The notes under the pieces are model-generated. The model did not search any database. It was not told the origin of the DNA and worked only from the letters and a program-made list of their open reading frames with translations. Made by a program: the position numbers and the translations under genes. A stretch of 64,000 bases of DNA from assembly GCF_029626235.1 (NCBI RefSeq), contig NZ_JARUBO010000005.1, positions 5,242,001-5,306,000 on the forward strand, written 5' to 3'. This document shows, one piece after another, positions 6,363-14,307 of the stretch (position 1 is its first letter; every line of letters starts with the position of its first letter). Source of the DNA: Micromonospora sp. WMMD1120 (lineage in GTDB: Bacteria; Actinomycetota; Actinomycetes; Mycobacteriales; Micromonosporaceae).

Positions 6363-7859
6363 TCAGCCGCCGGCGAACTCCACAGTGGTGCCGCACTTGG
6401 CGTTCTGGTTGAGGCAGGACTTCACCAGGTCACCGAGGCGGGCCGGGTCCCAGGCGTTCATGAAGTCACCGTGCATGGAGGACGGCTTGCCGGAGGAGAG
6501 GCTGAGGCCGTCGCCGCCCAGCGACTGGTAGTTGACCATGAAGCTGAGGTCCGGCACTGCCACCGGGTACTTGCCGGTGCAGACGCCGTTGACCGGGTCG
6601 CCCATGTGTGACTTGTGGTCGGGCGAGTCGATGTTCTTCCCGTCCCAGCAGTCCTTGAACACCAACTGGAAGATCAGATTGCCGCCGGGGGCGCAGACCG
6701 GCCAGTTGCCGTCGGCGCTGCGGCCGATCTCGGCGCTTCCGGCACACCAGAACTGGTTGCTACCGGCGTTCTTCGGGGTGTCCACCTGCTTCTTGGCGTC
6801 GCCCTCGACCACCCGCAGACCCGGCGGGAACGGCTTCACCGTCGACGGGTCCTTGACCCGCGAGCCGTAGTAGACCCGGAAGCTCTTGACCGGCACCGGC
6901 TTGCCGTCCTTGCGCAGCTCCGGGACCCAGTAGGCGCTCAGGTCACCCGGCGCGTTGCAGTTGGTGATGGAGGAGAGCAGCTTCTCCGTGGTGGTGAAGG
7001 CGTCAACCTTCGGCCCGAAGAAGGTGTGCATGTGCGAGGCGCCGGGCAGGCCGGGGACGACGATCGGGTCGTCCGGGGCCGAGTTCGCGACCTCGCAGTC
7101 GGTGTGGAACTCGGGGACCCGCGTGGTTCCCGGCGTCACCGCCTTGGGCTTGATGGCGTTGAAGGCGGTCAGTTCCCGGTTCCACCTGGCCTGGTCCACC
7201 GGGACCCAGCCGGCGGTCGGGGTGCTCGGCGTCGACGTCGGCGTGACGGTGGACGACGGCGTCATCGAGGGCGACGGCGGCGCGGAACTCGCGGGAGCGC
7301 TCGGCGTCGTGCCGGTCGCCGGGCCGAAGGTGAACCAGTTCAGGTTGACGAAGTCCGACGTCGAGGAGCTCCTGAGGACGGCGAAGACGGTCTGCGCGCC
7401 GGCCGGCACGGTGGACGCGGTGGCCGAGACGGTCTTCCACTTCTGCCAGCCGCCGGTCCCGGTGACCGGGAAGCTCGCCAGCAGCGTCCCGTCCTGCGCG
7501 CCGAGACGCAGCTCGACGGTGCCGCCGTCGGCGTTCTGCGAGGCGACCCGGGCCGTCAGTGTGGCGCCGGTGATCGCCACGCCGTCGTACCGGAGCCAGT
7601 CGCCGTTGGCCAGCCAGCCGACGTTGCGGCCGCCGTCGGCGTCGCCGGTGTTCTCGGTCTGCGCCCCGGACTGCGCGGCGAAGGCTTCCGCCTGGACCCG
7701 GCCGGGCACGACGACCTCTTCGGCCTGGGCGCCGGCGATGTAGATGCCGCTGGCGGTCAACGCGGCGGCGACAGCGCCGGCCAGCGTGAGGCGGGTGATA
7801 CGACGACGCCTGCGCGCCCGGTCCGGCGGTGCGACATGCGCGGGGGGAGGAGTCCGCAT
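6363..7859 (-). CDS. Secreted CBM-DUF1996 protein
   Basis: A 498-residue exported protein. A basic N-terminus (DRARRRRRITR) leads into a hydrophobic signal segment (about residues 25-45). Residues about 50-180 look like a CBM6/35-type beta-sandwich (VQAEAF, NTGDADGGRNVGWLANGDWLRYDGV, WQKWKTV, FVNLNWF). A Ser/Thr/Pro-rich linker (about 183-217) follows, then DUF1996 (about 222-480) with HTDCEV, SHMHTFFG, NQFWCAG, CWDG and SHMGDPVNG motifs. The family is widespread in actinomycetes and fungi, with no settled activity; the binding module implies polysaccharide attachment. The ATG at 7859 is preferred over a TTG at 7865 because AAAGGAAG is better spaced to it. Confidence 0.85.
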   Translation of the reverse strand: MRTPPPAHVAPPDRARRRRRITRLTLAGAVAAALTASGIYIAGAQAEEVVVPGRVQAEAFAAQSGAQTENTGDADGGRNVGWLANGDWLRYDGVAITGATLTARVASQNADGGTVELRLGAQDGTLLASFPVTGTGGWQKWKTVSATASTVPAGAQTVFAVLRSSSTSDFVNLNWFTFGPATGTTPSAPASSAPPSPSMTPSSTVTPTSTPSTPTAGWVPVDQARWNRELTAFNAIKPKAVTPGTTRVPEFHTDCEVANSAPDDPIVVPGLPGASHMHTFFGPKVDAFTTTEKLLSSITNCNAPGDLSAYWVPELRKDGKPVPVKSFRVYYGSRVKDPSTVKPFPPGLRVVEGDAKKQVDTPKNAGSNQFWCAGSAEIGRSADGNWPVCAPGGNLIFQLVFKDCWDGKNIDSPDHKSHMGDPVNGVCTGKYPVAVPDLSFMVNYQSLGGDGLSLSSGKPSSMHGDFMNAWDPARLGDLVKSCLNQNAKCGTTVEFAGG

Positions 7860-8467
7860 TACCAAATTCTTCCTTTGTCTTTTCGACGGCAGAGCTGATG
7901 GCGAGGTGAATTATGGGCGGGTCGGGGGATTCGCATCAACTCGTGGAGGAAGAATTAAGGAGGCCATTTCGGACGTCCCTGGTGGCCGGTCCGGCGGCGT
8001 CGAATAACAGTTTCCGAGATGCTTTTTCCTTAAGTTCTCCTTAAGTGCCCAGCCGGTACGGATGGTTGCGCGGCATTGTCAGCCGGGCGAACGTCCGCCG
8101 GCTCCGGTCGCGAAGTGCTGGGACGACGGTGCCGGAAGCTTGTGACTTTCTCAACCGTGGAAAACGGTAATGTGCGACAGGCCAAACTGTTCCGCGCATC
8201 CGCTGCGCTCGACTTCGGCCAATTTCGCGCGAGTCGTTTTCGTGCTGACGGTAACCATGATGACCGTGCTGAGCAACGCCGCGGCGGGCGCGAGCGCCAG
8301 GCCGTGGCGTACGCCGTTCGCCGCCACCGGACCGGTGAGCGCCGAGCCGGCGGCGCTGTCGACGTGAACGCGGTCGCCACCCAGGCGAACGCCTCGGCGA
8401 CGGTCCACGGCGGGGCCAACCGGCCCACCCGGGCCGGCGGCCTGCCGCGTCTCCGGGTGCGGCCCCG
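7860..8467. other. 608-bp intergenic region, comparatively AT-rich, no convincing gene
   Basis: This is the 5' region of the CBM-DUF1996 gene plus more. Parts (about 7860-8045 and 8140-8280) are clearly less GC-rich than the surroundings. A direct repeat CCTTAAG-N4-CCTTAAG lies at 8029-8046. Short frames exist on both strands: 8170-8367 plus, with one hydrophobic stretch, and 8151-8408 minus, ending VERSGCAEQFGLSHITVFHG. Neither has a ribosome site or a recognisable family. One could be a small membrane peptide, but I do not call it. Confidence 0.4.
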
Positions 8468-8546
8468 TTGATCAACTCGGCTTTCAGGAAAGCGCGATAT
8501 CCCGGTGCGAAGGACGCCCCGACGTCCAGGAAGCCGAGTCAATCAA
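8468..8546. repeat. Long palindrome, family A copy 2
   Basis: Outer arms TTGATCAACTCGGCTTTCAG and the complement of CAGGAAGCCGAGTCAATCAA, with several mismatches towards the loop. The outer 20 nt match the arms of copy 1 closely. It ends 11 nt from the stop of the RibD-C gene on the minus strand. Confidence 0.7.
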
Positions 8547-8557
8547 GACGGCGCCGG

Positions 8558-9190
8558 TCAGGCGCCGCGGTCGGGCGCGCTCATGTCGCCCGTCGCAGGG
8601 GTGCCATCAGCGAGTCCGTACCGCAGGTAGACGGTGCCCTTCGGGCTGGCGACCGGCGGTTCGAGGAGGGTGAGGTTGGTCGGCACCTCGCCACCGTCGA
8701 AGACCTTCTTGCCGACACCCAGGACGATCGGGTGCACCCACAGGTCGAGACGGTCGAACAGCCTCTCGCGCAGCAGGGTCTGCACCAGGTTCAGGCTCCC
8801 GACGACCTTGATGTGCTCGTGCCGGTTCCGGATCTCACGCACCGCGCTGGCCAGGTCCGGGCCGAGGTGGCGGGACCCGGCCCAGGAGAGGTCGGGTTCG
8901 CCACGGGACGCCACGTACTTCGGGACGCTGTTGAAGAGCGTGGCGATGGCGTCGTCCTGGCCACCCTCCTGGTGCGGCCAGTAGGCGGCGAAGATGTCGT
9001 AGGTGCGCCGGCCGAGCAGGAGCGCGTCGGTGCCCTCGTACGCGGCGGCGACCTGCTCCCCGGCGACATCGTCGAGCAGGGGCGCCTGCCAACCACCGAA
9101 CGTGAAGCCCGCCGGGTCCTCCTCGGGACCGCCGGGTGACTGCGCGACCAGGTCGAGGGTCGCGAACAGCTCGATGTGGATCAGACCCAT
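8558..9190 (-). CDS. Dihydrofolate reductase family protein (RibD C-terminal-like)
   Basis: A 210-residue single-domain cytosolic protein of the RibD_C/DHFR-like fold. Visible family patterns are the opening strand IHIELFATLDLVAQSPGG, DALLLGRRTYDIFAAYWP (the NADPH-binding LLGRxTY motif), IKVVGSLNLVQTLL and LDLWVHPIVLGVGKKVF. These stand-alone proteins are NADPH reductases of unknown substrate, related to but distinct from folate DHFR. The ATG has a GGAGGAC site on the minus strand. It sits downstream of rph with a 140-bp gap, so it is probably separate. Confidence 0.85.
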   Translation of the reverse strand: MGLIHIELFATLDLVAQSPGGPEEDPAGFTFGGWQAPLLDDVAGEQVAAAYEGTDALLLGRRTYDIFAAYWPHQEGGQDDAIATLFNSVPKYVASRGEPDLSWAGSRHLGPDLASAVREIRNRHEHIKVVGSLNLVQTLLRERLFDRLDLWVHPIVLGVGKKVFDGGEVPTNLTLLEPPVASPKGTVYLRYGLADGTPATGDMSAPDRGA

Positions 9191-9330
9191 GGTGTCCTCC
9201 CGCTGAGATCGGTGGTTCCGGTTGATGCCGACAGTCGACCAGACCAGCTTCCCGCCACTGGTTGCCCTGGATGTGGTCGCCGTTCTCCAGCCTCGTGCAG
9301 GCGTGGCCGTGTCTGGTCAAGCGCACCTGA

Positions 9331-11970
9331 TCAAACCACCTGCGGCGGCCCGGACAGGATCTCGACGTACCCGTCGCTGCCGTGCACGCGGATCCGCTGC
9401 CCGTCCTGGATCAGCCGGGTGGCGTCGAGCACGCTGACCACGGCCGGCAACCCGTACTCGCGGGCGATCACCGCGCCGTGCGTCATCAACCCGCCGACCT
9501 CCGTCACCAGGCCGGCGATGCCGACGAACAGGGGTGTCCAGCTCGGGTCCGTGTGGGCCGTGACGAGGATGTCACCCGCTTCCAGGTCGGCCTGGGCCAT
9601 GTCCACGATCACCCGGGCCCGTCCTTCGACCGTCCCGGCGGACACCGGCATCCCGACCAGCGCGCCGGCCGGCACGTCGTCGCGCCGGTACGCCCCGGTG
9701 ACCGCCTCGCCGTCCGAGGTCAGCACCCGGGGTGGCGTGAGCGCCTGGTACGCGCGGAACGCCTCCCGGCGCTGCCGGACCAGCTCGTCGTCGACACGCC
9801 GGGTGCGCACGACCTCCTCGAACTCGTCGAAGGTGAGGTAGAAGACGTCGTCGAGTTCGGTGAGCGCTCCGGCCCGCACCAGGCGCTCGGCCTCGGCCAG
9901 CAGGGCCTGCTTGTAGACGAGATAGCGGCTGACGATGCCGTACTTCGGGTACTCGCGGTAGCCGATGAAGGTCCGTACCCGGTCGATCATCCGCTCGGTC
10001 TCGGCGGCCTTCTGCTCGCCGTCCGGCAGCGCCCGCAGGCCGGCCAGCACCTCCCGCGCCTTCTGCCGCGCCCGCTGCTCTCCCTCCGCGAAGCGCCGGC
10101 GCGCCGCGCCCGGCTCGAAGAGTCGCACGTTGTCGAGGAGCACGGGCACGAGCGTGCGGGGGTGTTCGCTCCACCGTGGCCTGGTGATGTCGATCTCGCC
10201 GACGCAGCGCATGCCGTACCGGTCCAGGTACGCCTCGATGGCGTCGCGCGCCTCGACGCCGCCGGGGAGTTTCGGCAGCTCGTCGAGGAAACCGTCGTCC
10301 TCGACGCCGGCCAGGAACGCCACCACCTCCGGATGGGGACGGATCACGTCGGCGACGTCGAGCAGCGCCAACCCCATCTCCGAGGTGATGTTGCCGGGGG
10401 CGGACAGGGTGAGGGTGTCAGCGGCGTTCTTCTCGCCCAGCCACTCACGCAGCCGGTCGTTGAGCCACCAGGTGGCCTGCATGCCGGCCATGATCGCCTG
10501 CATGTTCAGCGGCTCGGCGAGGACCCGTTTGTGCTCCTCGAAGGCGTCCCGCAGGAAGTCGAACAGCGCCGGACCGCGCACCGTGGCGATGTCGCGGCGC
10601 AGGGCGGCGACGGACGCCTCGTTGCGCTCGATCAGGTCGGCCACGATGGCCGGGTCGGTGGCGATCGACGGGGCGTCGGTCGGCAGCCGTGCGGGACCAC
10701 CGTCGCCGGTGTTCGTCGGAATGACGTCGGGACGGTCGAGCAGCGTCCGTAACGCGTCCGCCATCAACGGATCGGACGTGTCGACCATGTCCAGGAAGCC
10801 GACGCGGCCCGTGGGCGAGGCGAGCAGCCCGGTGGCGTCGACGAACAACCGCCCGCCGGCCTCCAGCATCGGGGCCATGGCCGTCAACTGCCACATCGAG
10901 ATGCCCAGCGGCCGCATGGCGTCGGTCATCATCTGCTGGTGGCCGACCGAGAGGTAGACGTGGTACTCCTGGTCACCGGCCTGGGGGACCGGGAACAGCG
11001 TGGTGATGGGTCGGCTCTGCACGATCTGGAACTCGTCGTCGACCAGGCACCACTCGATGTCCTGCGGGCGGCCGAACCGCGCCTCGACCCGGCGCCCGAG
11101 CCGCACCAGCCGGACGACCTGCTCGTGCGTCAGCGCCGGCTGCTCCTGCCGCCGCCCGTCGATCGCCACCTCCCGGGTCCCGCCACCGGGCACGGCGGCG
11201 ACGGCGCGCTGCTTGACGGCCACCGTGGCGGCGACGACCTCCCCGTCGCGGACGGTGAACACGTCCGGGTTCACCAGGCCGGACACCAGGGCCTCGCCGA
11301 GGCCGAAGCTGGCGTCCACCGTCGCGACCCTGCGGTTGCCGGTGACCGGGTCGGCGGTGAACAGGATGCCGGCCGCCTCCGGGACGACCATCCGCTGGAC
11401 CACGACGGCCATCTGCGCAGCCCGGTGGTCGACGCCGTTGCGCAGCCGGTAGACGACGGCCCGCTCGGTGAACAGCGACGCCCAGCAGCGGCTGACGTGC
11501 CGCAGCACCGCCTCCGCTCCCACCACGTTCAGGTAGGTGTCCTGCTGCCCCGCGAAGGAGGCCGTCGGCGTGTCCTCCGCCGTGGCGCTGGAGCGCACCG
11601 CGTACGCGGCCTGTTCGCCGTACGAGGCGACAGCGCGGGTGATCGCGCCGGCCAGCTCGTCGGGGACGGGGGCCTGCTCGATGCTGCTGCGGATCTCCGC
11701 GCTGAGCACCCGGACCGCGTCCCGGTCGCCGGGATCGAGGCGGGACAGCCGGTCGAGCCGGTCGTCGATCGACGGCACGTCGGCCACGACCCGGCGGAAG
11801 GCGGCGGTCGTCACGCAGAACCCGGCCGGGACCCGGATGCCGTCGATCCGCGACAGCTCACCCAGGTGCGCGGCCTTTCCGCCGACGGATGACACCTGCG
11901 TCGCGTCGACCCCCCGAAGATCCACCAGCGGTACGAGGCCGTAGCCCTCGTCCGTCGACAACACACCCAC
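9331..11970 (-). CDS. rph: Rifampin phosphotransferase
   Basis: An 879-residue three-domain enzyme that uses ATP to phosphorylate rifamycins (products AMP and Pi), inactivating them. The N-terminal ATP-grasp part (about 1-320) carries VGGKAAHLGEL, YAVRSSATAEDTPTASFAGQQ, AAGILFTADP and IEWCLVDDEFQIVQSRP. The middle rifampin-binding domain has the family-specific SVGHQQMMTDAMRPLG. The C-terminal swivelling domain carries the phosphocarrier His831 in GGLMTHGAVIAREYGLP. Length matches the RPH family. The start is GTG at 11970. A rifamycin-associated element lies 58 bp upstream, arguing strongly for RPH over PEP synthase. Confidence 0.92.
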   Translation of the reverse strand: MGVLSTDEGYGLVPLVDLRGVDATQVSSVGGKAAHLGELSRIDGIRVPAGFCVTTAAFRRVVADVPSIDDRLDRLSRLDPGDRDAVRVLSAEIRSSIEQAPVPDELAGAITRAVASYGEQAAYAVRSSATAEDTPTASFAGQQDTYLNVVGAEAVLRHVSRCWASLFTERAVVYRLRNGVDHRAAQMAVVVQRMVVPEAAGILFTADPVTGNRRVATVDASFGLGEALVSGLVNPDVFTVRDGEVVAATVAVKQRAVAAVPGGGTREVAIDGRRQEQPALTHEQVVRLVRLGRRVEARFGRPQDIEWCLVDDEFQIVQSRPITTLFPVPQAGDQEYHVYLSVGHQQMMTDAMRPLGISMWQLTAMAPMLEAGGRLFVDATGLLASPTGRVGFLDMVDTSDPLMADALRTLLDRPDVIPTNTGDGGPARLPTDAPSIATDPAIVADLIERNEASVAALRRDIATVRGPALFDFLRDAFEEHKRVLAEPLNMQAIMAGMQATWWLNDRLREWLGEKNAADTLTLSAPGNITSEMGLALLDVADVIRPHPEVVAFLAGVEDDGFLDELPKLPGGVEARDAIEAYLDRYGMRCVGEIDITRPRWSEHPRTLVPVLLDNVRLFEPGAARRRFAEGEQRARQKAREVLAGLRALPDGEQKAAETERMIDRVRTFIGYREYPKYGIVSRYLVYKQALLAEAERLVRAGALTELDDVFYLTFDEFEEVVRTRRVDDELVRQRREAFRAYQALTPPRVLTSDGEAVTGAYRRDDVPAGALVGMPVSAGTVEGRARVIVDMAQADLEAGDILVTAHTDPSWTPLFVGIAGLVTEVGGLMTHGAVIAREYGLPAVVSVLDATRLIQDGQRIRVHGSDGYVEILSGPPQVV

Positions 11971-12027
11971 GTCGTGCCCCCGTTACCTTGTCGGCGCTGG
12001 TCCGGCCGCCGATTCTGCGCCAGGACC

Positions 12028-12047
12028 GGGGTATTGCCGCAAGCCCC
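12028..12047 (-). promoter_or_regulatory. Rifamycin-associated element (RAE)
   Basis: Read on the minus strand, GGGGCTTGCGGCAATACCCC is an imperfect inverted repeat (GGGG/CCCC outside, TTGC/GCAA inside) 58 bp upstream of the rph start. It fits the RAE described upstream of rifampin-inactivating genes in actinomycetes, which mediates rifampin-inducible expression. The match is to the consensus as I remember it. Confidence 0.8.
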
Positions 12048-12070
12048 CGGGTGCGATATACGTTAGAAGT

Positions 12071-12092
12071 GGCAGGGAGTCGTCTCCCTGCC
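12071..12092 (-). terminator. Hairpin between the winged-helix gene and rph
   Basis: Perfect 9-bp arms GGCAGGGAG/CTCCCTGCC with a TCGT loop, 53 nt after the minus-strand stop at 12145. It would end that transcript before the RAE and rph promoter. There is a TTT on the plus side and only a weak T run on the minus side. Confidence 0.6.
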
Positions 12093-12144
12093 TTTGTCGT
12101 TGGCGGGCTGGGCTGCTTGCCCGGGGCGTCGACGCCGGGCTGCG

Positions 12145-13236
12145 CTAGCCGGCGACCTCCACGCCGGTGAGGGTGACGCCGCGGTGCGCGGCCAGGAGTT
12201 CGGCCTGGTCGGTGATGGCCCTGCGGGTGGCGCCCGACAGGCTCCGCCACTGCCGCACGACGACCGTGAACGCCCTGCCGGACTTGCGGGGGCGCCAGGT
12301 GCCGACCACCTCGCCGTCGACCAGGACGGCGCCGGGCCGACCCAGCACCGGCCACAACTCCGTGCCGCGGGCGGCGTCCGGAACCAGCGTCGTACGGTCC
12401 TTGGCCTGGAGGAACAGGTCGTACGGGCCGAGCAGGCGGGTGACCGCCCCGTCGGCCGACGCCAGCGCCTCCTCGTCGGCGGCCAGCAGTGATCGCGCCT
12501 CGCCGTCGACGGTCACCCCGGCCACGTCGTCGGGCCAGTGCGCCTTCACGTCCTTCACCGGGGCGTCGAGATAGTCGGCCACGTGCTTCGGGGTGGCCGG
12601 ACCGAGCAGCCGGAGGTACGCGCGGACGAGATCGAACCGGTCGTCCGCGGCGGAAGCCCTTCGGAACCCGGCGATGGGCTCCAGGATCGGCGGTGAGGTG
12701 TCGAGCCGCAGTTCCAGCCCGGCCCGTACGGCGGCGAGCCGGAACGGCATCTCGTAGAGGTGGGTGGCGTCGCACGGGCGGCAGAACCGCAGGTACGGCT
12801 CGGGCAGCGCGGCGGCCAGGCGAGCCGACACGTCTCCCTTGACCGTCGGCGCGTCGACGATGGCCCGCATGTGGACGGCGATCTCGTCGAGGGCGGCGAG
12901 ATTGCCGATGCCGGCGGCCTTCAGCGGCCGGGAGGCGTCGTAGATGCGCTTGCCCGCGTCGGCGTCGGAGAAGGGCTCGACGGCGGCGGCCACCCGCCCG
13001 ACGTCGGCCCGGCGGTAGAGATGGGGGGCGCCCCGTACGGTCCACAGCAGGACCATTTCGGTGCCGGTCACCGCCCTCCCGTCGACTCCGCGCAGGGCCA
13101 GCGCCCACCGAGCCGCCTCGGGTCCGGTGTTCTGCACCCCGATGTCCAGGATGGCGGTGTCGGCGGGCGTGCCCGCGCCCCGGTCGAGCTGCTGGGCCCG
13201 GACCCGGAAGTTCATCACCTGGCGACGGTCGACCAT
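12145..13236 (-). CDS. Winged helix DNA-binding domain protein (HTH_42, AlkX/YcaQ-like)
   Basis: A 363-residue protein of the winged-helix superfamily that includes YcaQ/AlkX-type DNA glycosylases for interstrand crosslinks. Family-like features are RGAPHLYRRAD near residue 70, LRLLGPATPKHVADYLD (winged-helix segment) near 213, LLGPYDLFLQAKDRTTLV near 268, and VDGEVVGTWRPRKSGR near 307. The conserved QxQ-like catalytic motif of true crosslink glycosylases is not obvious to me, so enzyme activity is uncertain. The start is GTG or ATG at 13236. A decayed membrane-protein frame lies just upstream on the same strand. Confidence 0.8.
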   Translation of the reverse strand: MVDRRQVMNFRVRAQQLDRGAGTPADTAILDIGVQNTGPEAARWALALRGVDGRAVTGTEMVLLWTVRGAPHLYRRADVGRVAAAVEPFSDADAGKRIYDASRPLKAAGIGNLAALDEIAVHMRAIVDAPTVKGDVSARLAAALPEPYLRFCRPCDATHLYEMPFRLAAVRAGLELRLDTSPPILEPIAGFRRASAADDRFDLVRAYLRLLGPATPKHVADYLDAPVKDVKAHWPDDVAGVTVDGEARSLLAADEEALASADGAVTRLLGPYDLFLQAKDRTTLVPDAARGTELWPVLGRPGAVLVDGEVVGTWRPRKSGRAFTVVVRQWRSLSGATRRAITDQAELLAAHRGVTLTGVEVAG

Positions 13237-13259
13237 TGACGCACCCTAAACGGCGGGGC

Positions 13260-13544
13260 CGCTGGCCGGCCGGAACGCGGCGTCCGGCCGTGGCGCGCCG
13301 TGACCACTGCCGTACGTGCGGCCGAACGGCCTGATGTTCTGCGAAGCGGTGCGCGACCGTCAGCCACGCGAACAGCGCCAGCTCGAAGGCGGTGATGGTC
13401 AGCAGTCCGACGGTGACGACCGTGGACAACGCCCGCCAGATTCTCCTGACCAGGTGTCCGGGCGTGCCGACGTACCGGAAGAGGACGGCGATGGCCACGG
13501 CGGCTGACGAACCCCACCGCGAGCGCGGCCCAGGACAGCGCCAC
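13260..13544 (-). pseudogene. Frameshifted small membrane protein
   Basis: A minus-strand ATG at 13544 opens with MALSWAALAVGFVS. The natural continuation, with two hydrophobic segments (AAVAIAVLFRY and STVVTVGLLTITAFELALFAWL), is in a different frame. The switch falls near 13498-13512. The second frame has no stop of its own until deep inside the neighbouring gene. This looks like a small two- or three-helix membrane protein broken by at least one indel, or a sequencing slip. I do not recognise the family. Confidence 0.4.
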
Positions 13545-13583
13545 GAGCCAGGCCGGTTGCGTCTCGCCCCCTTCCCGCCCCTT

Positions 13584-13606
13584 GACCTTGACACAGTGAC
13601 AAGGTC
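13584..13606 (+). promoter_or_regulatory. MerR-type operator and promoter
   Basis: The palindrome GACCTTG-ACACAGTGA-CAAGGTC overlaps a -35-like TTGACC (13582-13587). It fills an exact 19-bp spacer before a -10-like TTCACT (13607-13612). An operator inside a stretched 19-bp spacer is the hallmark of MerR-family activators, and the operon start codon follows at 13635. Confidence 0.75.
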
Positions 13607-13634
13607 TTCACTGGGGTTCGAGGAGGTGAGTTCG

Positions 13635-14303
13635 ATGACCGGTCCACACCAGGACACCAACACCACGAAGACTCTCCAGGGGCTGGAGCACCCGGACCCG
13701 TCGGTGCGACTGCGGGCGGCCCTGGCCGTCGGCACCGCCCCGGACCCGCGCTGGGTCGACCCGCTCGTCGCCCGGTGCGCGGTCGAGCCCGACTTCTCCG
13801 TACGCGAAATGCTCACCTGGGCCCTGACCCGCCACCCGGCGCAACGGACGGTCCCCAGGTTGGTCGGCGAGCTGCGCGCGGAGCGCGCGCAGGCCCGCAG
13901 CCAGGCGCTGCACACGTTGTCCAAGATCGGCGACCGGCGGGCGTGGCCGGCCATCACGCGGGCGCTGCTCACCGACGCCGACCCCGAGGTGGCGCGGAGC
14001 GCCTGGCGGGCGGCGGTCGTCCTGGCGCCCGCCGACGCGGCGGCCGAACTGGCCGGCGTGCTGGCGACGCAGCTCGGGCGCGGCGACCGCGAGACGCGGC
14101 TGAGCCTGAGCCGGGCGCTGATCGCGCTCGGCGAGGGGGCGGCGCCGGTGCTGCGGGCGGCGATCACCGACGGTGACCCGGCGGTGCGCGCGCACGCGGT
14201 CGCCACCGACCGGCTGTGGCAGGACCCGGACGCCGGGTTCGCGTACGGCAGCGACGAGGCCACCCGCGTGGTCGCCCTCGGGCCGGCGGCGGCGAGCGGG
14301 TGA
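13635..14303 (+). CDS. HEAT-repeat protein, first gene of MerR operon
   Basis: A 222-residue all-helical protein of consecutive HEAT/armadillo-like repeats: LEHPDPSVRLRAALAVG, FSVREMLTWALTRHP, RSQALHTLSKIGDRRAWPAIT, DADPEVARSAWRAAVVL, DPAVRAHAVA. No catalytic motif or signal peptide is visible, so it is probably a cytosolic protein-binding scaffold. The ATG at 13635 follows AGGAGGTGAG, an excellent ribosome site. The MerR-HEAT gene starts 4 nt after its stop, so the two are translationally coupled and driven by the MerR-type promoter at 13584. Confidence 0.8.
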   Translation: MTGPHQDTNTTKTLQGLEHPDPSVRLRAALAVGTAPDPRWVDPLVARCAVEPDFSVREMLTWALTRHPAQRTVPRLVGELRAERAQARSQALHTLSKIGDRRAWPAITRALLTDADPEVARSAWRAAVVLAPADAAAELAGVLATQLGRGDRETRLSLSRALIALGEGAAPVLRAAITDGDPAVRAHAVATDRLWQDPDAGFAYGSDEATRVVALGPAAASG

Positions 14304-14307
14304 TCCC

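Noticed and set aside
8151..8408. 85-residue minus-strand protein with one hydrophobic stretch
   Set aside because: No ribosome site, no recognised family and a competing plus-strand frame. It is mentioned under the intergenic region only.
9331..11970. Annotation as phosphoenolpyruvate synthase
   Set aside because: Length, the RPH-specific HQQMMTDAMRPLG motif and the upstream RAE favour rifampin phosphotransferase.
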